64,000 nucleotides of DNA, taken from contig CM075941.1 of assembly GCA_038030265.1 (NCBI GenBank), positions 4,960,001 through 5,024,000 on the forward strand. The letters are read 5' to 3'. The notes under the pieces are model-generated. The model did no database searches. It saw only the letters and a list, made by a program, of their open reading frames with translations, and was not told the origin of the DNA. This document shows positions 44,383 to 53,665 of this stretch, one piece after another. Within the stretch, counting starts at the first letter, position 1, and every line of letters begins with the position of its first letter. A program made the position numbers and the translations under genes. The DNA is from Corythucha ciliata. Lineage: Eukaryota > Arthropoda > Insecta > Hemiptera > Tingidae.

Positions 44383-44506
44383 ATGGAAGCAGTTCACCTG
44401 CGGTTCAAAAAGTCGGGCGGTAATTATTACCTCCATTGCTTTAAGAGGCAAGATGCTGCGTCGTCAGAGTGGACCTATTTGACTCCCGAACATCGCGACT
44501 TACGCC
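44383..44506 (+). pseudogene. LTR-5 gag, N-terminal part before hAT-D
   Basis: The ATG at 44383 begins MEAVHLRFKKSGGNYY and reads to DLR at the insertion site. The same frame resumes after hAT-D at 53666 once one copy of CTTACGCC is removed, reaching MSEEFTQKT. The exact initiation codon is uncertain; an internal ATG at about 53717 is also possible. Confidence 0.72.
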
Positions 44507-44605
44507 CAGGGGCGCAAGTAGCCAAATATTTTGGGGGGGGGGTGTGAGAGTCAATTTTACCACCTGGCTGCTACATTTTTACCACTTGACCCCCCCCCCT
44601 CTTCC

Positions 44606-44798
44606 TGTTGTATCCCAATCCGTTTAGCTTCGTCCTGTTTTCCCCAGAACTCCCTTAACAAATATATCAATTACCTTCCTTCCCTGTTCCCTATGTTTTC
44701 TATATCAGTATCAGTTTTTTTTTGTTTTTTTTCGATTCGCTAATAAAAGTTTCTGTTCGTTTATTTCGGTACTCATTAAAATGCCCACAAACACAACA
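44606..44798 (+). repeat. LTR-4 5' LTR (193 bp)
   Basis: It starts TGTTGTATCCCAATCC and ends CACAAACACAACA. It differs from the 3' copy only in the T-rich stretch near 44715-44735. Confidence 0.9.
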
Positions 44799-44890
44799 GT
44801 GGTGTCAGAAGTGGTGCGCTTTTTCTAATAATACGTGCGGTTTTTTTTTTTTTTTTTCTTTCTTCCTCGTGAGTACGGTCAGTATTATCG

Positions 44891-47524
44891 ATGGCTGAAG
44901 GTGGTGCGGGCGTGTCCTTGCCCTTGGCTCAGCTCATTCAGCAAATGCAACAAACGCAGACGGAGCTTCTTCGCAGACTTCAGAAGATGGAGGTATCGGG
45001 TACTAAAGTTCCGGCTCCGAGCGACCATCGTCGCGATCATTTCGAACAATACGAGCCCGCTAGTTTTCCTTCTGTGAAGGTTTACTTCGAGCGTTTCAGC
45101 CGAGCTCTGCAACTTGCTCAGGTCACCACTCCGGTTGAGAAGGCTAAACTTGTTTTAGTGTACATGGGATCGTACCTCAACACACACCTAGAGCCTCTTC
45201 AGCAGCCCAACTCTGTCGATGCGCTGACTTACGATCAAATCACGGCTATGCTGATCGATCATTTAGATCCCCCAGTCAATATGTATGCGGAGGAGATAAA
45301 GTTTCGAGCGGTTAAGCAGGAACCCGCTGAAACTCTTAAGGCTTACACTGCGCGGTTACGTGCTGCATCCGCATGTTGGGAATTCAAGGAGTACCTGGAT
45401 CGAGCGTTGATTGCTCAGTTCCTCCATGGTATTCGTCTCAGGGATATTCGCGACGAGATCGTTTCAAAAAAACCTACAACCTTCCAGGAGGCTTTAACCA
45501 TTGCGTACGAAATGGAGGCAACCTCTTTTGCGTCCGACCAGCTGGGGCTTCAGGAGGGGACTCGTTCGGGTACAGATGTCTTCAGGCTTGGCTATGAGCC
45601 GGCCCCCCTAAAGACGTTCCAAAAGTCTTCCCGATCGCGTGGTCGCCGGGGACGAAGTTCTCGCCGTGATTCTCGGGCACCCCCCAGTCGCAGCTGTTCG
45701 AGTGGGTCTCGTGCATCGATTACTACAGAAAAATCGACCTCTTGTCACTCGTGTGGCGAAACAGGCCACCGGCGTGCCGACTGTAAGTTCCGTACCGCTA
45801 AATGTTTCAATTGTGGCCGAGTAGGACATATTGGACGCGCTTGTCGCCAGTCAAAAAATAATAAAGTCTCGGAATCCTCTGATTTTGGGCCTAATGTGTC
45901 ATCGGTGAGTTTCCTAGGTCACGTTCACGTGGCTGACTCTCCGGGCCTGAGACCTATGCTTACTGTCTCCATAAACGATAAACCATTAGTAATGGAGCTT
46001 GACACGGGAGCTGCTTGTTCCATGATGAGTGTTAATACTATTCGAAAATTGATACCTAATTTCTCTTCTTTGTTAACTCCTTCTGATAGGATATTTAAAA
46101 GCTACTCCGGCGATACTACCAAATGCATCGGGAAAATTACACTTCCCGTCACCTACAATGGCAGACAAGACTCTTTGGATGCGTACATTTGCGAGGGATC
46201 AGTTTCCACCCTCATGGGCAGACAATGGATTGCCAGATTTGTTCACGACATTCCGTTCCAAGAAATTCTTCGCACGAACACAGTACTAAGTGCGCAGAAC
46301 CGTCCATCGGAGTTTGAATCTCTACTAGCGCAGTTCAGCGATGTGTTCGATGAGCAGGCAGGTGTCCTGAAAACGGATCCTATTTCAATTGATCTGATTC
46401 CAGATGCCAAACCCGTATTCGCTCGCCCCATTGAGGTGCCTTATGCGTTAAAGGCTCGTTACGCAGCTGAAATTGACCGCAAACTAGCATCGGGCCAGTA
46501 TGTGCGCGTCGCGTCGTCACAATGGGCTTCGCCGACACACGTGGTTGCGAAAAAGAATGGTCAGTTACGTATTACAGGAAACTACAAACCAACAGTAAAT
46601 CCGCTAATGATTATCAACGAGCACCCGATTCCAAAAGCTGAGTATTTGTTTAATCAAATCGGCACCTCCAAAATTTTCTGCCACCTTGATGTTACAGATG
46701 CATATTCACACTTGGTTCTAAGCCCGATGGCTAGCGAAATTCTTACTCTTAACACCTCGACTCACGGTTTAATACGTCCCACTCGTGCTGTCTACGGTGC
46801 AGCCTTTGTTCCGGCTACGTGGCAGAGAGAGATGGAAAAAGTGTTGGCGGGGATTCCCAACGTTATTAACTTCTACGACGACATTCTTATTCACGCTAGA
46901 GACTCTCTACAAATGCTAAAGGTCTTAACCACCGTCCTTCAGCGCTTCCGAGACGTGGGGCTAAAATTGAATCGGGCGAAGTGCCGCTTCTTCGAAAATC
47001 GGATCGATTTTCTTGGCCATACCATTGACGAAACCGGCATTCATACCAGTCAAGAATACGTTAAAGCTCTGCTGATGTCGCCTGCTCCAACCGATCCTAA
47101 AACGGCTGAATCTTTTCTAGGCAAATGCACCTACTATTCAAAATTCATTCCAAATTTCAGTACCATTTCTTGGCCAATTCGGGCCTGCCTTCAGACTACT
47201 CCCTTCCAGTGGAATCCGGCATGCGAGGAAGCCTTCAACACGCTGAGATGCATCCTCTCTTCGGATACGGTCCTGCTTCCTTACGGCGATCGACTACCGC
47301 TCCTCCTGGCGACCGACGCCAGTCCGGTCGGAATGGGCGCTGTTCTTTCCCATCGCCTGGAAGATGGTTCCGAACGTCCTGTCGCATACGCCAGTCAAGC
47401 TTTCACTTCCACACAGTGCCGATATCCTCAGATCGATAAAGAGGCGCTAGCAATAGTATGGGCTTGCCAGAAATTCTTTCATTACCTCTACGCTCGGCAG
47501 TTTACCGAGCAGTTTAGCCGTTAA
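44891..47524 (+). CDS. LTR-4 gag-protease-RT and partial RNase H polyprotein (877 aa)
   Basis: A single frame starts MAEGGAGVSLP, 92 bp after the 5' LTR. Gag includes FEQYEPASFPS and the segment LIAQFLHGIRLRDIR. Knuckles are CHSCGETGHRRADC and CFNCGRVGHIGRAC. Protease follows with VMELDTGAACSMMS, then SVSTLMGRQWIARF. RT has QWASPTHVVAKK, LRITGNYKP, HLDVTDAYSHLVL and NFYDDILIHA (YDD). RNase H starts LLATDASPVGMG with DKEALAIVWACQKFF. It then stops after ARQFTEQFSR: the expected TDNK segment that carries a catalytic aspartate is missing. A gag-pol fusion in one frame without a frameshift signal is usual in Mag-type elements. Confidence 0.9.
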   Translation: MAEGGAGVSLPLAQLIQQMQQTQTELLRRLQKMEVSGTKVPAPSDHRRDHFEQYEPASFPSVKVYFERFSRALQLAQVTTPVEKAKLVLVYMGSYLNTHLEPLQQPNSVDALTYDQITAMLIDHLDPPVNMYAEEIKFRAVKQEPAETLKAYTARLRAASACWEFKEYLDRALIAQFLHGIRLRDIRDEIVSKKPTTFQEALTIAYEMEATSFASDQLGLQEGTRSGTDVFRLGYEPAPLKTFQKSSRSRGRRGRSSRRDSRAPPSRSCSSGSRASITTEKSTSCHSCGETGHRRADCKFRTAKCFNCGRVGHIGRACRQSKNNKVSESSDFGPNVSSVSFLGHVHVADSPGLRPMLTVSINDKPLVMELDTGAACSMMSVNTIRKLIPNFSSLLTPSDRIFKSYSGDTTKCIGKITLPVTYNGRQDSLDAYICEGSVSTLMGRQWIARFVHDIPFQEILRTNTVLSAQNRPSEFESLLAQFSDVFDEQAGVLKTDPISIDLIPDAKPVFARPIEVPYALKARYAAEIDRKLASGQYVRVASSQWASPTHVVAKKNGQLRITGNYKPTVNPLMIINEHPIPKAEYLFNQIGTSKIFCHLDVTDAYSHLVLSPMASEILTLNTSTHGLIRPTRAVYGAAFVPATWQREMEKVLAGIPNVINFYDDILIHARDSLQMLKVLTTVLQRFRDVGLKLNRAKCRFFENRIDFLGHTIDETGIHTSQEYVKALLMSPAPTDPKTAESFLGKCTYYSKFIPNFSTISWPIRACLQTTPFQWNPACEEAFNTLRCILSSDTVLLPYGDRLPLLLATDASPVGMGAVLSHRLEDGSERPVAYASQAFTSTQCRYPQIDKEALAIVWACQKFFHYLYARQFTEQFSR

Positions 47525-48264
47525 CTCAAATATTTCATCCGTCAACAACTCTCCCAAAATTATGTATTTCACGCATGGCCAATTACGCTGATTTCTTGAC
47601 ACATTTCAATTACAAGATCATATATCGTCCGACTGCTCAGCACTGCAATGCCGATTACCTGTCACGTTCCATTCCGGGAACACCGAAGCTTCCTGCGCCT
47701 GGAGAGGCCGACGAGTTTGATGAATTCATGCTCCACTCGATCTCGAATTTTCCTGTCGATTCTCAGCAGATCGCTGCAGCAACTGCGGCAGATCCGGAAC
47801 TTGGTCCGCTTCTCCAAATCGTTCTACAAGGAGACAATCTCGGCAAATGGAAGCGCGGTGAACGAGAGTATACGCACTCGAATGGTTGCTTATTGTTCGA
47901 AAATCGAGTAGTCATCCCAACTAAACTTCGCCCCCTCATATTGGAGGAACTACATTCAGGGCACATGGGTATGTCGAAAATGAAGGGCTTGGCGCGAGGT
48001 TTCGTGTACTGGCCTGGAATTAACAGCGACCTGAAAAATTTGGCCGCCTCATGTACAGCGTGCCGGCAAAACTTAAACGCACCAGAGCGGTTCACAGAGC
48101 ACCATTGGGACTACCCTTCACGTCCATGGGAGCGAATCCATGTGGATTATGCTGGTCCTATGATGAATGGTTTGTACCTGCTTATCGTGGTGGACGCCTT
48201 CAGCAAATGGATGGAGGTAGAGGTCACACGCTCCTCAACAACAGACTCAACTCAATTACAATAA
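47518..48264 (+). pseudogene. LTR-4 RNase H tail and integrase N-terminal half
   Basis: The frame resumes directly after a small deletion, with residues PLTQIFHPS and MANYADFLTHFNYKI. The integrase zinc module is HSGHMGMSKMK and CTACRQN. The first catalytic aspartate is in HVDYAGPM, followed by LLIVVDAFSKWMEVEV. It then stops at 48262-48264. The second catalytic aspartate region (normally SDNG) is absent from the DNA. Confidence 0.82.
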
Positions 48265-48289
48265 AGTTGACTTCTATCAAAAAAAAAAA

Positions 48290-48969
48290 AAAACAAGCGT
48301 ACCGCACCATACCATCCCGCAACTAATGGTCAGGCGGAGAGGGCGGTACAAACCGTAAAGAAAGCACTACGAGCGGCGCAAGCGTCGACTTCAACTATCC
48401 AGCAGTGCCTCAATCGTTTCCTGTTCCAGTACAGAAAGACTCCACACGCCACTACTGGGCTGGCACCCGCTGTCCTTTTTCTAAATCGAGCGATCCGAGG
48501 ACGCCTAGATTTGGCTCTCCCGGATTTCCAACAACAAAGAGAAATGAAAATACCATCAGTCCACAATTTTCGACACTTCCAATTAGGAGACGTCGTTTTA
48601 TTTCGAGGCTACGGGACTACTAAGTCTTCCCCTAAATGGCTTCAGGGTCGAGTCGCTGCCGTGCTCGGCGATCTCCACTATGAAATCGAGTGTCGGGACG
48701 TCCGGTACAAACGGCATGTCGACCAAATGCGTCGAGGGCCGGGAATGCAAATCCCTTTCGGCGAACGGGCTGCCCCAGGGTCACCTGAGCTAGAAAGACG
48801 CGTCCGCTTCTACGAGCGATCTCAATTGTCAGACGTGGAGACTCCACCGGGAAGCCCATCGACGTCCGAGGTGAGAACGCCGCCGCCGAATATCTCAGGT
48901 TCGCCTTGTCGGACTTTACCGCGCAGAACGAAGCGCGTGATCCGGCCGCCGCTAAGATATTCACCGTAA
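48290..48969 (+). pseudogene. LTR-4 integrase C-terminal part
   Basis: After a 14-A tract at about 48280-48293 the integrase core resumes at YHPATNGQAERAVQTVKK (catalytic E in QAER). It continues through RKTPHATTGLAPAVLFLNR to the tail FQLGDVVLFRGYG, WLQGRVAAVLGDLHYEI and HVDQMR, ending at about 48969 upstream of the polypurine tract. Between first and last catalytic residues roughly 50 codons are replaced by the A tract, so the DDE triad is incomplete. Frames shift again near 48500. Confidence 0.78.
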
Positions 48970-49059
48970 CATTCATTGTTAATTTTTTTTTTCCTTTCTT
49001 TTTACCGCTTCATAATTTGTTTTTTTGTAATTACTTTAATTCACTATGAGAGGAAGAGA

Positions 49060-49250
49060 TGTTGTATCCCAATCCGTTTAGCTTCGTCCTGTTTTCCCCA
49101 GAACTCCCTTAACAAATATATCAATTACCTTCCTTCCCTGTTCCCTATGTTTTCTATATCAGTATCAGTTTTTTTGGTTTTTTTCGATTCGCTAATAAAA
49201 GTTTCTGTTCGTTTATTTCGGTACTCATTAAAATGCCCACAAACACAACA
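49060..49250 (+). repeat. LTR-4 3' LTR (191 bp)
   Basis: It matches 44606-44798 apart from T-run length. It is followed by CTCCC, a near-copy of the left flank CTTCC. Confidence 0.9.
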
Positions 49251-49612
49251 CTCCCATTTCGTTTTAGCAGCCTGCCTCTGATCTAAGAAGCATTTTGTTT
49301 GGCTCCATAGACTTCCAAGACAAGTAGAAATAAGCTAACGATACAGTCTAAGGAATTTGGATAAATAATAGATAATTATGAAGGTACTTATTTCGACGAC
49401 TTCTCATCACCTTGTTGATTTTCACAGTAAAAATAAATTATCATTATTATGATTATTATTATGTTAAGGAATTTGGGAAAAACTGGCGAAGAGGGTAAAT
49501 TAGCATCAGCTTTGTGGAAACAGGAATGGAATTTTTCTTGATTCAGTTAGCTTACACCAGCGAGCTGATTTACAGTCGAGGATACGAGTTATAATTTTTT
49601 TGAGATTTAGCT

Positions 49613-49882
49613 AATTAAAAAGAAAACGCTGCAAATTCTTCACATGGGTTTATTATTTATGAATGCAGCAAGATCCTGGTCGAAATTACATGGAAAGTGA
49701 CACCCGTAACCCAATGATCTCAAAACCTTTGAAAAACCCCATTTTGGACCCGATTTTAAGTTAACTGATCAAGCTGGCATCAACTAGACCCCAGTGTTTT
49801 TATTGTCATGGGTGCGAATTCCATAAGAAAGTTGCGAAAGAGCAATCTTAGGGCAAAATATGTCCGGATGGCGGACGGATAT
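49613..49882 (-). repeat. Fragment related to the BEL upstream/LTR region (inverted)
   Basis: On the minus strand it shares GTCCGCCATCCGG, GGGGTCTAGTTG, GGGTCCAAAATGGGG, TTTCATGTAATTTC-like and AATAATAAACCCA with 62001-62300 in the same order. If 62001-62347 is a BEL LTR, this is a diverged solo or partial LTR of that family. Confidence 0.6.
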
Positions 49883-50013
49883 TCCGAAATCGGATCTAGA
49901 CATGCCATAACGTACAAGAGCGAAGTTTGAAGGTGGGTTGTAAAAGTATTGTCCTGAATAAAAATATAGGTGTATTACATGTATATGTAGAATGAATAAT
50001 AAGCCCATATCCG

Positions 50014-50202
50014 AACCTGAAATCCGTTAACGCTAGTTTTGACTAGTTAATACTAGTTTCCTTCTTCTTCTGTTCTTCCACCTTCATTCAGGAAGAAGAA
50101 GAAGAAGAAGAAGAAAAAAAAAGAAGATGGAGAAGAAGAATAAAAAAAACAACTACAAACTAGTATTAACTAGTCAAAACTAGTTTTAACGGATTTCGGG
50201 TT
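50014..50202. mobile_element. 189-bp foldback element with ~46-bp arms
   Basis: The left arm AACCTGAAATCCGTTAACGC continues through CTAGTTTTGACTAGTTAATACTAGTTT. The right arm is its near-perfect inverse, ending GGATTTCGGGTT. The loop is a GAA-rich strand after a CTT-rich stretch, itself partly self-complementary. No coding and no clear target duplication. Arms contain repeated ACTAGT palindromes. Confidence 0.75.
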
Positions 50203-50288
50203 TTGATTGTAATATACCACATACTAATATACCAATATAATACACCAAAATAATAAAAAATATGACAAACAAACGAATAATAGTACTA

Positions 50289-50723
50289 TCAAAGTTTTAT
50301 TTTCCTCATTTTCATCTTCGACCATCTCAACGACAATGAATCCAGATTCAATGTTGTAGTTACTTCAGCGTCATTAAACAACATGACGAGTGAATCGAGG
50401 CGCTCGTTTCCCATCGTAGAGCGAAGGTAGTTCTTGACAAATTTCAACGAGCTAAATGATCTCTCAGCGGATGCGACACTAACAGGAATGGTACTAAGGT
50501 AGCGGACAATCAAATTGGCCAAAGGCAACGCGTCACGCAGTTTTTTTGATGCCAGAAACAATGCCGAATAGGTCAGGGGCTTTTCAGAGCAAGATGCTCT
50601 GAGGATTTCTATTTCACTCATCCAGCTCTCGATGTCCTGGCTCTTATTTTGCATGTGAGAGGGCAACAGCTCGACAGTGCTTACAATGTTTTTTAATGAA
50701 ACTGTGGATTGCCCAAGTGTGAC
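50289..50723 (-). pseudogene. hAT-D transposase exon 2 (C-terminal dimerisation domain)
   Basis: It follows a canonical acceptor (TGTCCAG, intron end at 50724). It encodes VTLGQSTVSLKNIV and a linker, then ASAERSFSSLKFVKNYLRS and ERLDSLVMLFN, the hAT C-terminal signature. The stop is at 50289. The open frame across the splice site and the match to the family support the intron 50724-50970. Confidence 0.85.
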
Positions 50724-50970
50724 CTGGACAAAAGATTAAAGGGAAGTCATTAAGTAATGTTAACATTAGAGTAAAGCGGCCCATACACGTACAATAAATA
50801 TTGCGCAAACTAAGGGTTGCACAATTAAATTGAACGTTTGTGGGTTGTATTGATGAGTTGCACAATATAATGAACGACACATTTTTTATCCGTGAACATC
50901 TGGAAACAAAATATTGCGCAAACTAGTTTGTGCAATAATATTGTGCGTGTATGGGCCCCTTAATCTTTAC
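50724..50970 (-). other. hAT-D intron containing a MITE
   Basis: The donor GTAAAG is at 50970 and the acceptor CAG at 50724-50726 on the minus strand, length 247. Most of it is the palindromic MITE 50778-50957, so the original intron would be only about 67 bp, close to the 70-bp intron in hAT-E. Confidence 0.75.
50778..50957. mobile_element. ~180-bp palindromic MITE in the hAT-D intron
   Basis: The left end GGCCCATACACGTACAATAA is mirrored by ...TATTGTGCGTGTATGGGCC at the right. Inner arms share TTGCGCAAACTA and TTGTGCAA words. No clear target duplication; GGCCC ends suggest a Harbinger-like origin. Confidence 0.65.
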
Positions 50971-53102
50971 CTCCATAACTGGATAAATTGAATCCAGTAG
51001 TTTTTTCAAATGCTCTGACAGTGACAAAACAAGGGAATCCAACACAAGTTTAAAACTCTGGCGGAAATACAGATGGGCGTCGTAGGTAATTTGAGTTTCT
51101 GCACATTCGTCTAGTTTTCTTGGTGTCTTTCGACGTCGGTGGCGCCGATTGAATTCTGTGACAACGGCTGGGTCTCTTTGCTTTGCGAATTCTATGGACG
51201 CGTCGATCTGTGAGTCCATAGCGTCTGTGTCACAGTTAGGCCCTGTTCAGACGGTAGTCACTGACTCGTAGTCACACCGTAGGCTGGTGTGACTACCGTC
51301 TGAACAGCCCCGTAGTCAGTCCGTAGTCACATTCTCCCTCTTTTTCTTTTTTTCTGGTGGAACTCTTGGAATGTTGTTCATTCTTATTAGAAACTTAGGC
51401 GTGAGAATGGCATTCAAGAGAAATGTGTTGATTCGATATTATTTGCTGTTGAGAACGATGCGGAGAAACCGAACTGGGCAAGTAATTTTCAATATTAATG
51501 AGTGAATTCATTGTACATTTCTGCGGCAACCTCCCTCCAACACCGGTCTTTAATTATTTTATTAGAAAATTCATTAGAGCTCACGTCCCATAACGAAGGA
51601 TTTTTTTCAATAAAAAGAATAAATTTCTCGGTGTCAAAAAAACTCATTGTGCACAAAAACGAACAAAAAACGCGGTTGACTACGGCGTGACTTGACTACC
51701 GTCTGAATAGAAATGCGAGTCTCTGTATAAAATAAAGGGTAGCGGCACAACATGCTGACTCGCAGTCTTGAGAGAGTCAAGAGAGGATGACTACGTCCCC
51801 TCGTGACTACGGTAGTCACAGCGCGTCAGTGTCTACCGTCTGAACGGTCTTTGTAGTTTCAATGTTATTTGAATGGAAGCGCTCTTCCCTCGTGACTACC
51901 GTAGTCACACCGTAGGCTGAGCCTACGTAGTCAGTGACTACCGTCTGAACAGGGCCTTAATCTTCTCTAGAACCGTCAATGTTCCCTTCGTAACCTCCGA
52001 CGCCTCCACAATGTTCAATTCTTCGCGTTCGAGCACTTCCGTTAGAGCTTTCAACTTGAAAAATACGTTTTTGGCGAACATGATCGTAGTCACGAACTCC
52101 AAGGATGTCAGTTTTCCCAGAAGCGCGACCGCCAACGCTTTTGCCTTAGTGTCAAACAATTTGGACGACGAAATATCATCTAGCACGTTGATAATCTCGT
52201 CGTAGGAATTCCAAACACTTTTAATCGATTGTGCTCTCGCTGTCCATCTCGTTTTTGATAAATTTACAAGGTTAAGGGAATTCTCTATTTTCATCAACTT
52301 CTCCTTGAGAGCGGAGAATCTTTTTGTGCTCGCCGTGAAAAATTTATAAATGGTTTCTAGGGAACTGAATGAACAAATCTTGGAATACCAAGCTGCTGTT
52401 ACAGGCGTGTTCGATGAAGGTTTTCGTACGATGGGCACAGCAGGGAATGTAGATAATAGACCTTCCCAAAATTTCGCTGACCTTTTTTTGGACACCATTG
52501 AACTCACCCGACATCACACTTGCGTAGTCATACGACTGTGCCACAAGATTATCCATGTTCACGCCTGAGCTTCTCACAATATCTAAAATTTTGGTCGCTA
52601 GCCCATCGCCCGATTTATCTTTGACGGGTTGCATGCCAATAAATCGTTCAACCGGTTGCCTGATGTCACTAGAGGCCACGTAGCGGATGTACACACACAG
52701 CATATCTTTATGCGAAACATCAGGAGTAGTGTCTGCGATGACTGCAAACGCTCCGGCTTCGTTTATGTCGTCAACGATTTTTCGCCTCGTTTCCTCGGCA
52801 AGCAAATTTATAAATTCGTTTTGCGCAGACCAGTTGACGTATCCGATCTTTCTCTTTTCGGTTCCCTCCGTCCACTTAGCGAGAACAAAATTATGCCGAG
52901 CCAGGAGGTTAGTTAATTCGATGAAATTACCGGTATCGTTCTGATGACCACGAAAAGAGAGTTCCATTTTACTCATACTTTGTCTGTCCGGATAGTCAAT
53001 TATCTGGACTGCTAAGGAAAAATTAAATTTGTCCTTTAAAAAAATGAATAAAGCGATATTACTGAGAAGTTCTGAATTTGCGTGTCCCTTTGATTTTTCC
53101 AT
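50971..53102 (-). pseudogene. hAT-D transposase exon 1 (frameshift, MITE-interrupted)
   Basis: It reads MEKSKGHANSELLS, then QNEFINLLAEETRRKIVDDI and FAVIADTTPDVSHKDMLCVYIRYV, which are the DUF4371-type N-terminal core, then CCAHRTKTF. One frame change lies near 52365, after which it continues with TIYKFFTAST, LSKTRWTARAQS and ALLGKLTSLEFV. The 718-bp MITE 51239-51956 interrupts it; with the MITE and one TTA removed the frame continues to VMEV at the splice donor. The N-terminal zinc finger usually present is not seen upstream. Confidence 0.84.
51239..51956. mobile_element. 718-bp Harbinger-like MITE in hAT-D transposase
   Basis: Termini GGCCCTGTTCAGACGGTAGT and its exact inverse (about 30 bp) are flanked by TTA at 51236-51238 and 51957-51959. 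GGCCC ends with a TTA duplication are typical of PIF/Harbinger. Internal copies of ACCGTCTGAAC and GTAGTCAC words (51293-51305, 51700-51720, 51830-51845) show partial self-repetition. No transposase frame is seen. Confidence 0.82.
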
Positions 53103-53665
53103 TGAATTAGATGTACCATGAACCTATACTTTTGTGGGTGTCCTGTACTTAAATTAAAGTATTTTTCGCACAAATCTATATGGAACTATCTATTGGTTGG
53201 TTCCAATTAGTCTGGAAAACCTGAGTCCTATACTGCAGTCTGCAGTCGGGCTGAAATTGATTTCCAGCGAATCCTACCACCTCTACGCGCCAGTGAGCCA
53301 CTTCTGCTTATTAAACGCATTCCATTGCATTAAACTATCATTGACTTGTTGCTAACGAGCGACTCATCTACCACTTGGATGGTTCTCCAGACATAATTAC
53401 CACCTGCCACCTGGATGGTTCTACGATGCGATATGCAGAAGTAAACAGACCACTTACCAAAGTAGGTAGACATTTACCACTTGGTGTGTATACATCCGCT
53501 AAAAATTGAGGTGAAAATTGTAAGACATGGTCCCCCCCCCCTCAATGTTATCCACTTAAAAAGAGGATTTTACCACCCGAAAGTGCAATTCGGAGCAAAT
53601 TTTACCACCTGAGAAATCATTCACCGAATTTTGGGGGGTGTCACACCCCCCAATTTGCGCCCCTG

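Larger units (their letters stand above)
44606..49250 (+). mobile_element. LTR-4: Ty3/Gypsy (Mag-like) retrotransposon inside hAT-D
   Basis: LTRs TGTTGTATCCC...AACACAACA (193 and 191 bp) are identical outside a T-run difference. PBS region GTGGTGTCAGAAGTGG follows the 5' LTR; a purine tract GAGAGGAAGAGA precedes the 3' LTR. Flanks CTTCC and CTCCC match 4 of 5. One long gag-pol frame is followed by damaged RNase H and integrase. It lies 99 bp inside the hAT-D left end. Confidence 0.9.
49251..50288. other. hAT-D 3' region, non-coding, with two repeat insertions
   Basis: This is the untranslated end of hAT-D transposase plus inserts. 49613-49882 is the inverse of a sequence also found at 62001-62300, upstream of the BEL element. 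50014-50202 is a foldback. The rest is AT-rich with TTA/ATT triplets near 49440. Confidence 0.6.
44507..53665 (-). mobile_element. hAT-D: hAT transposon inserted in LTR-5, carrying LTR-4 and MITEs
   Basis: Terminal repeats CAGGGGCGCAA are at 44507-44517 and inverted at 53655-53665. Both sides carry the perfect 8-bp target duplication CTTACGCC (44499-44506 and 53666-53673). Next to the termini are G tracts and repeated TACCACCTGG/TACCACTTGG-like words (for example 44556, 53370, 53398, 53470), which look like subterminal transposase-binding repeats. A hAT transposase lies on the minus strand (50289-53102). Nested inside are LTR-4, an LTR-like fragment (49613), a foldback (50014), and MITEs at 50778 and 51239. 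Native length is roughly 3 kb. Confidence 0.92.

Noticed and set aside
44606..49250. LTR-4 as a free-standing insertion in unique DNA
   Set aside because: The 99 bp on its left form the hAT-D terminus and its right side continues into hAT-D, so it is nested.
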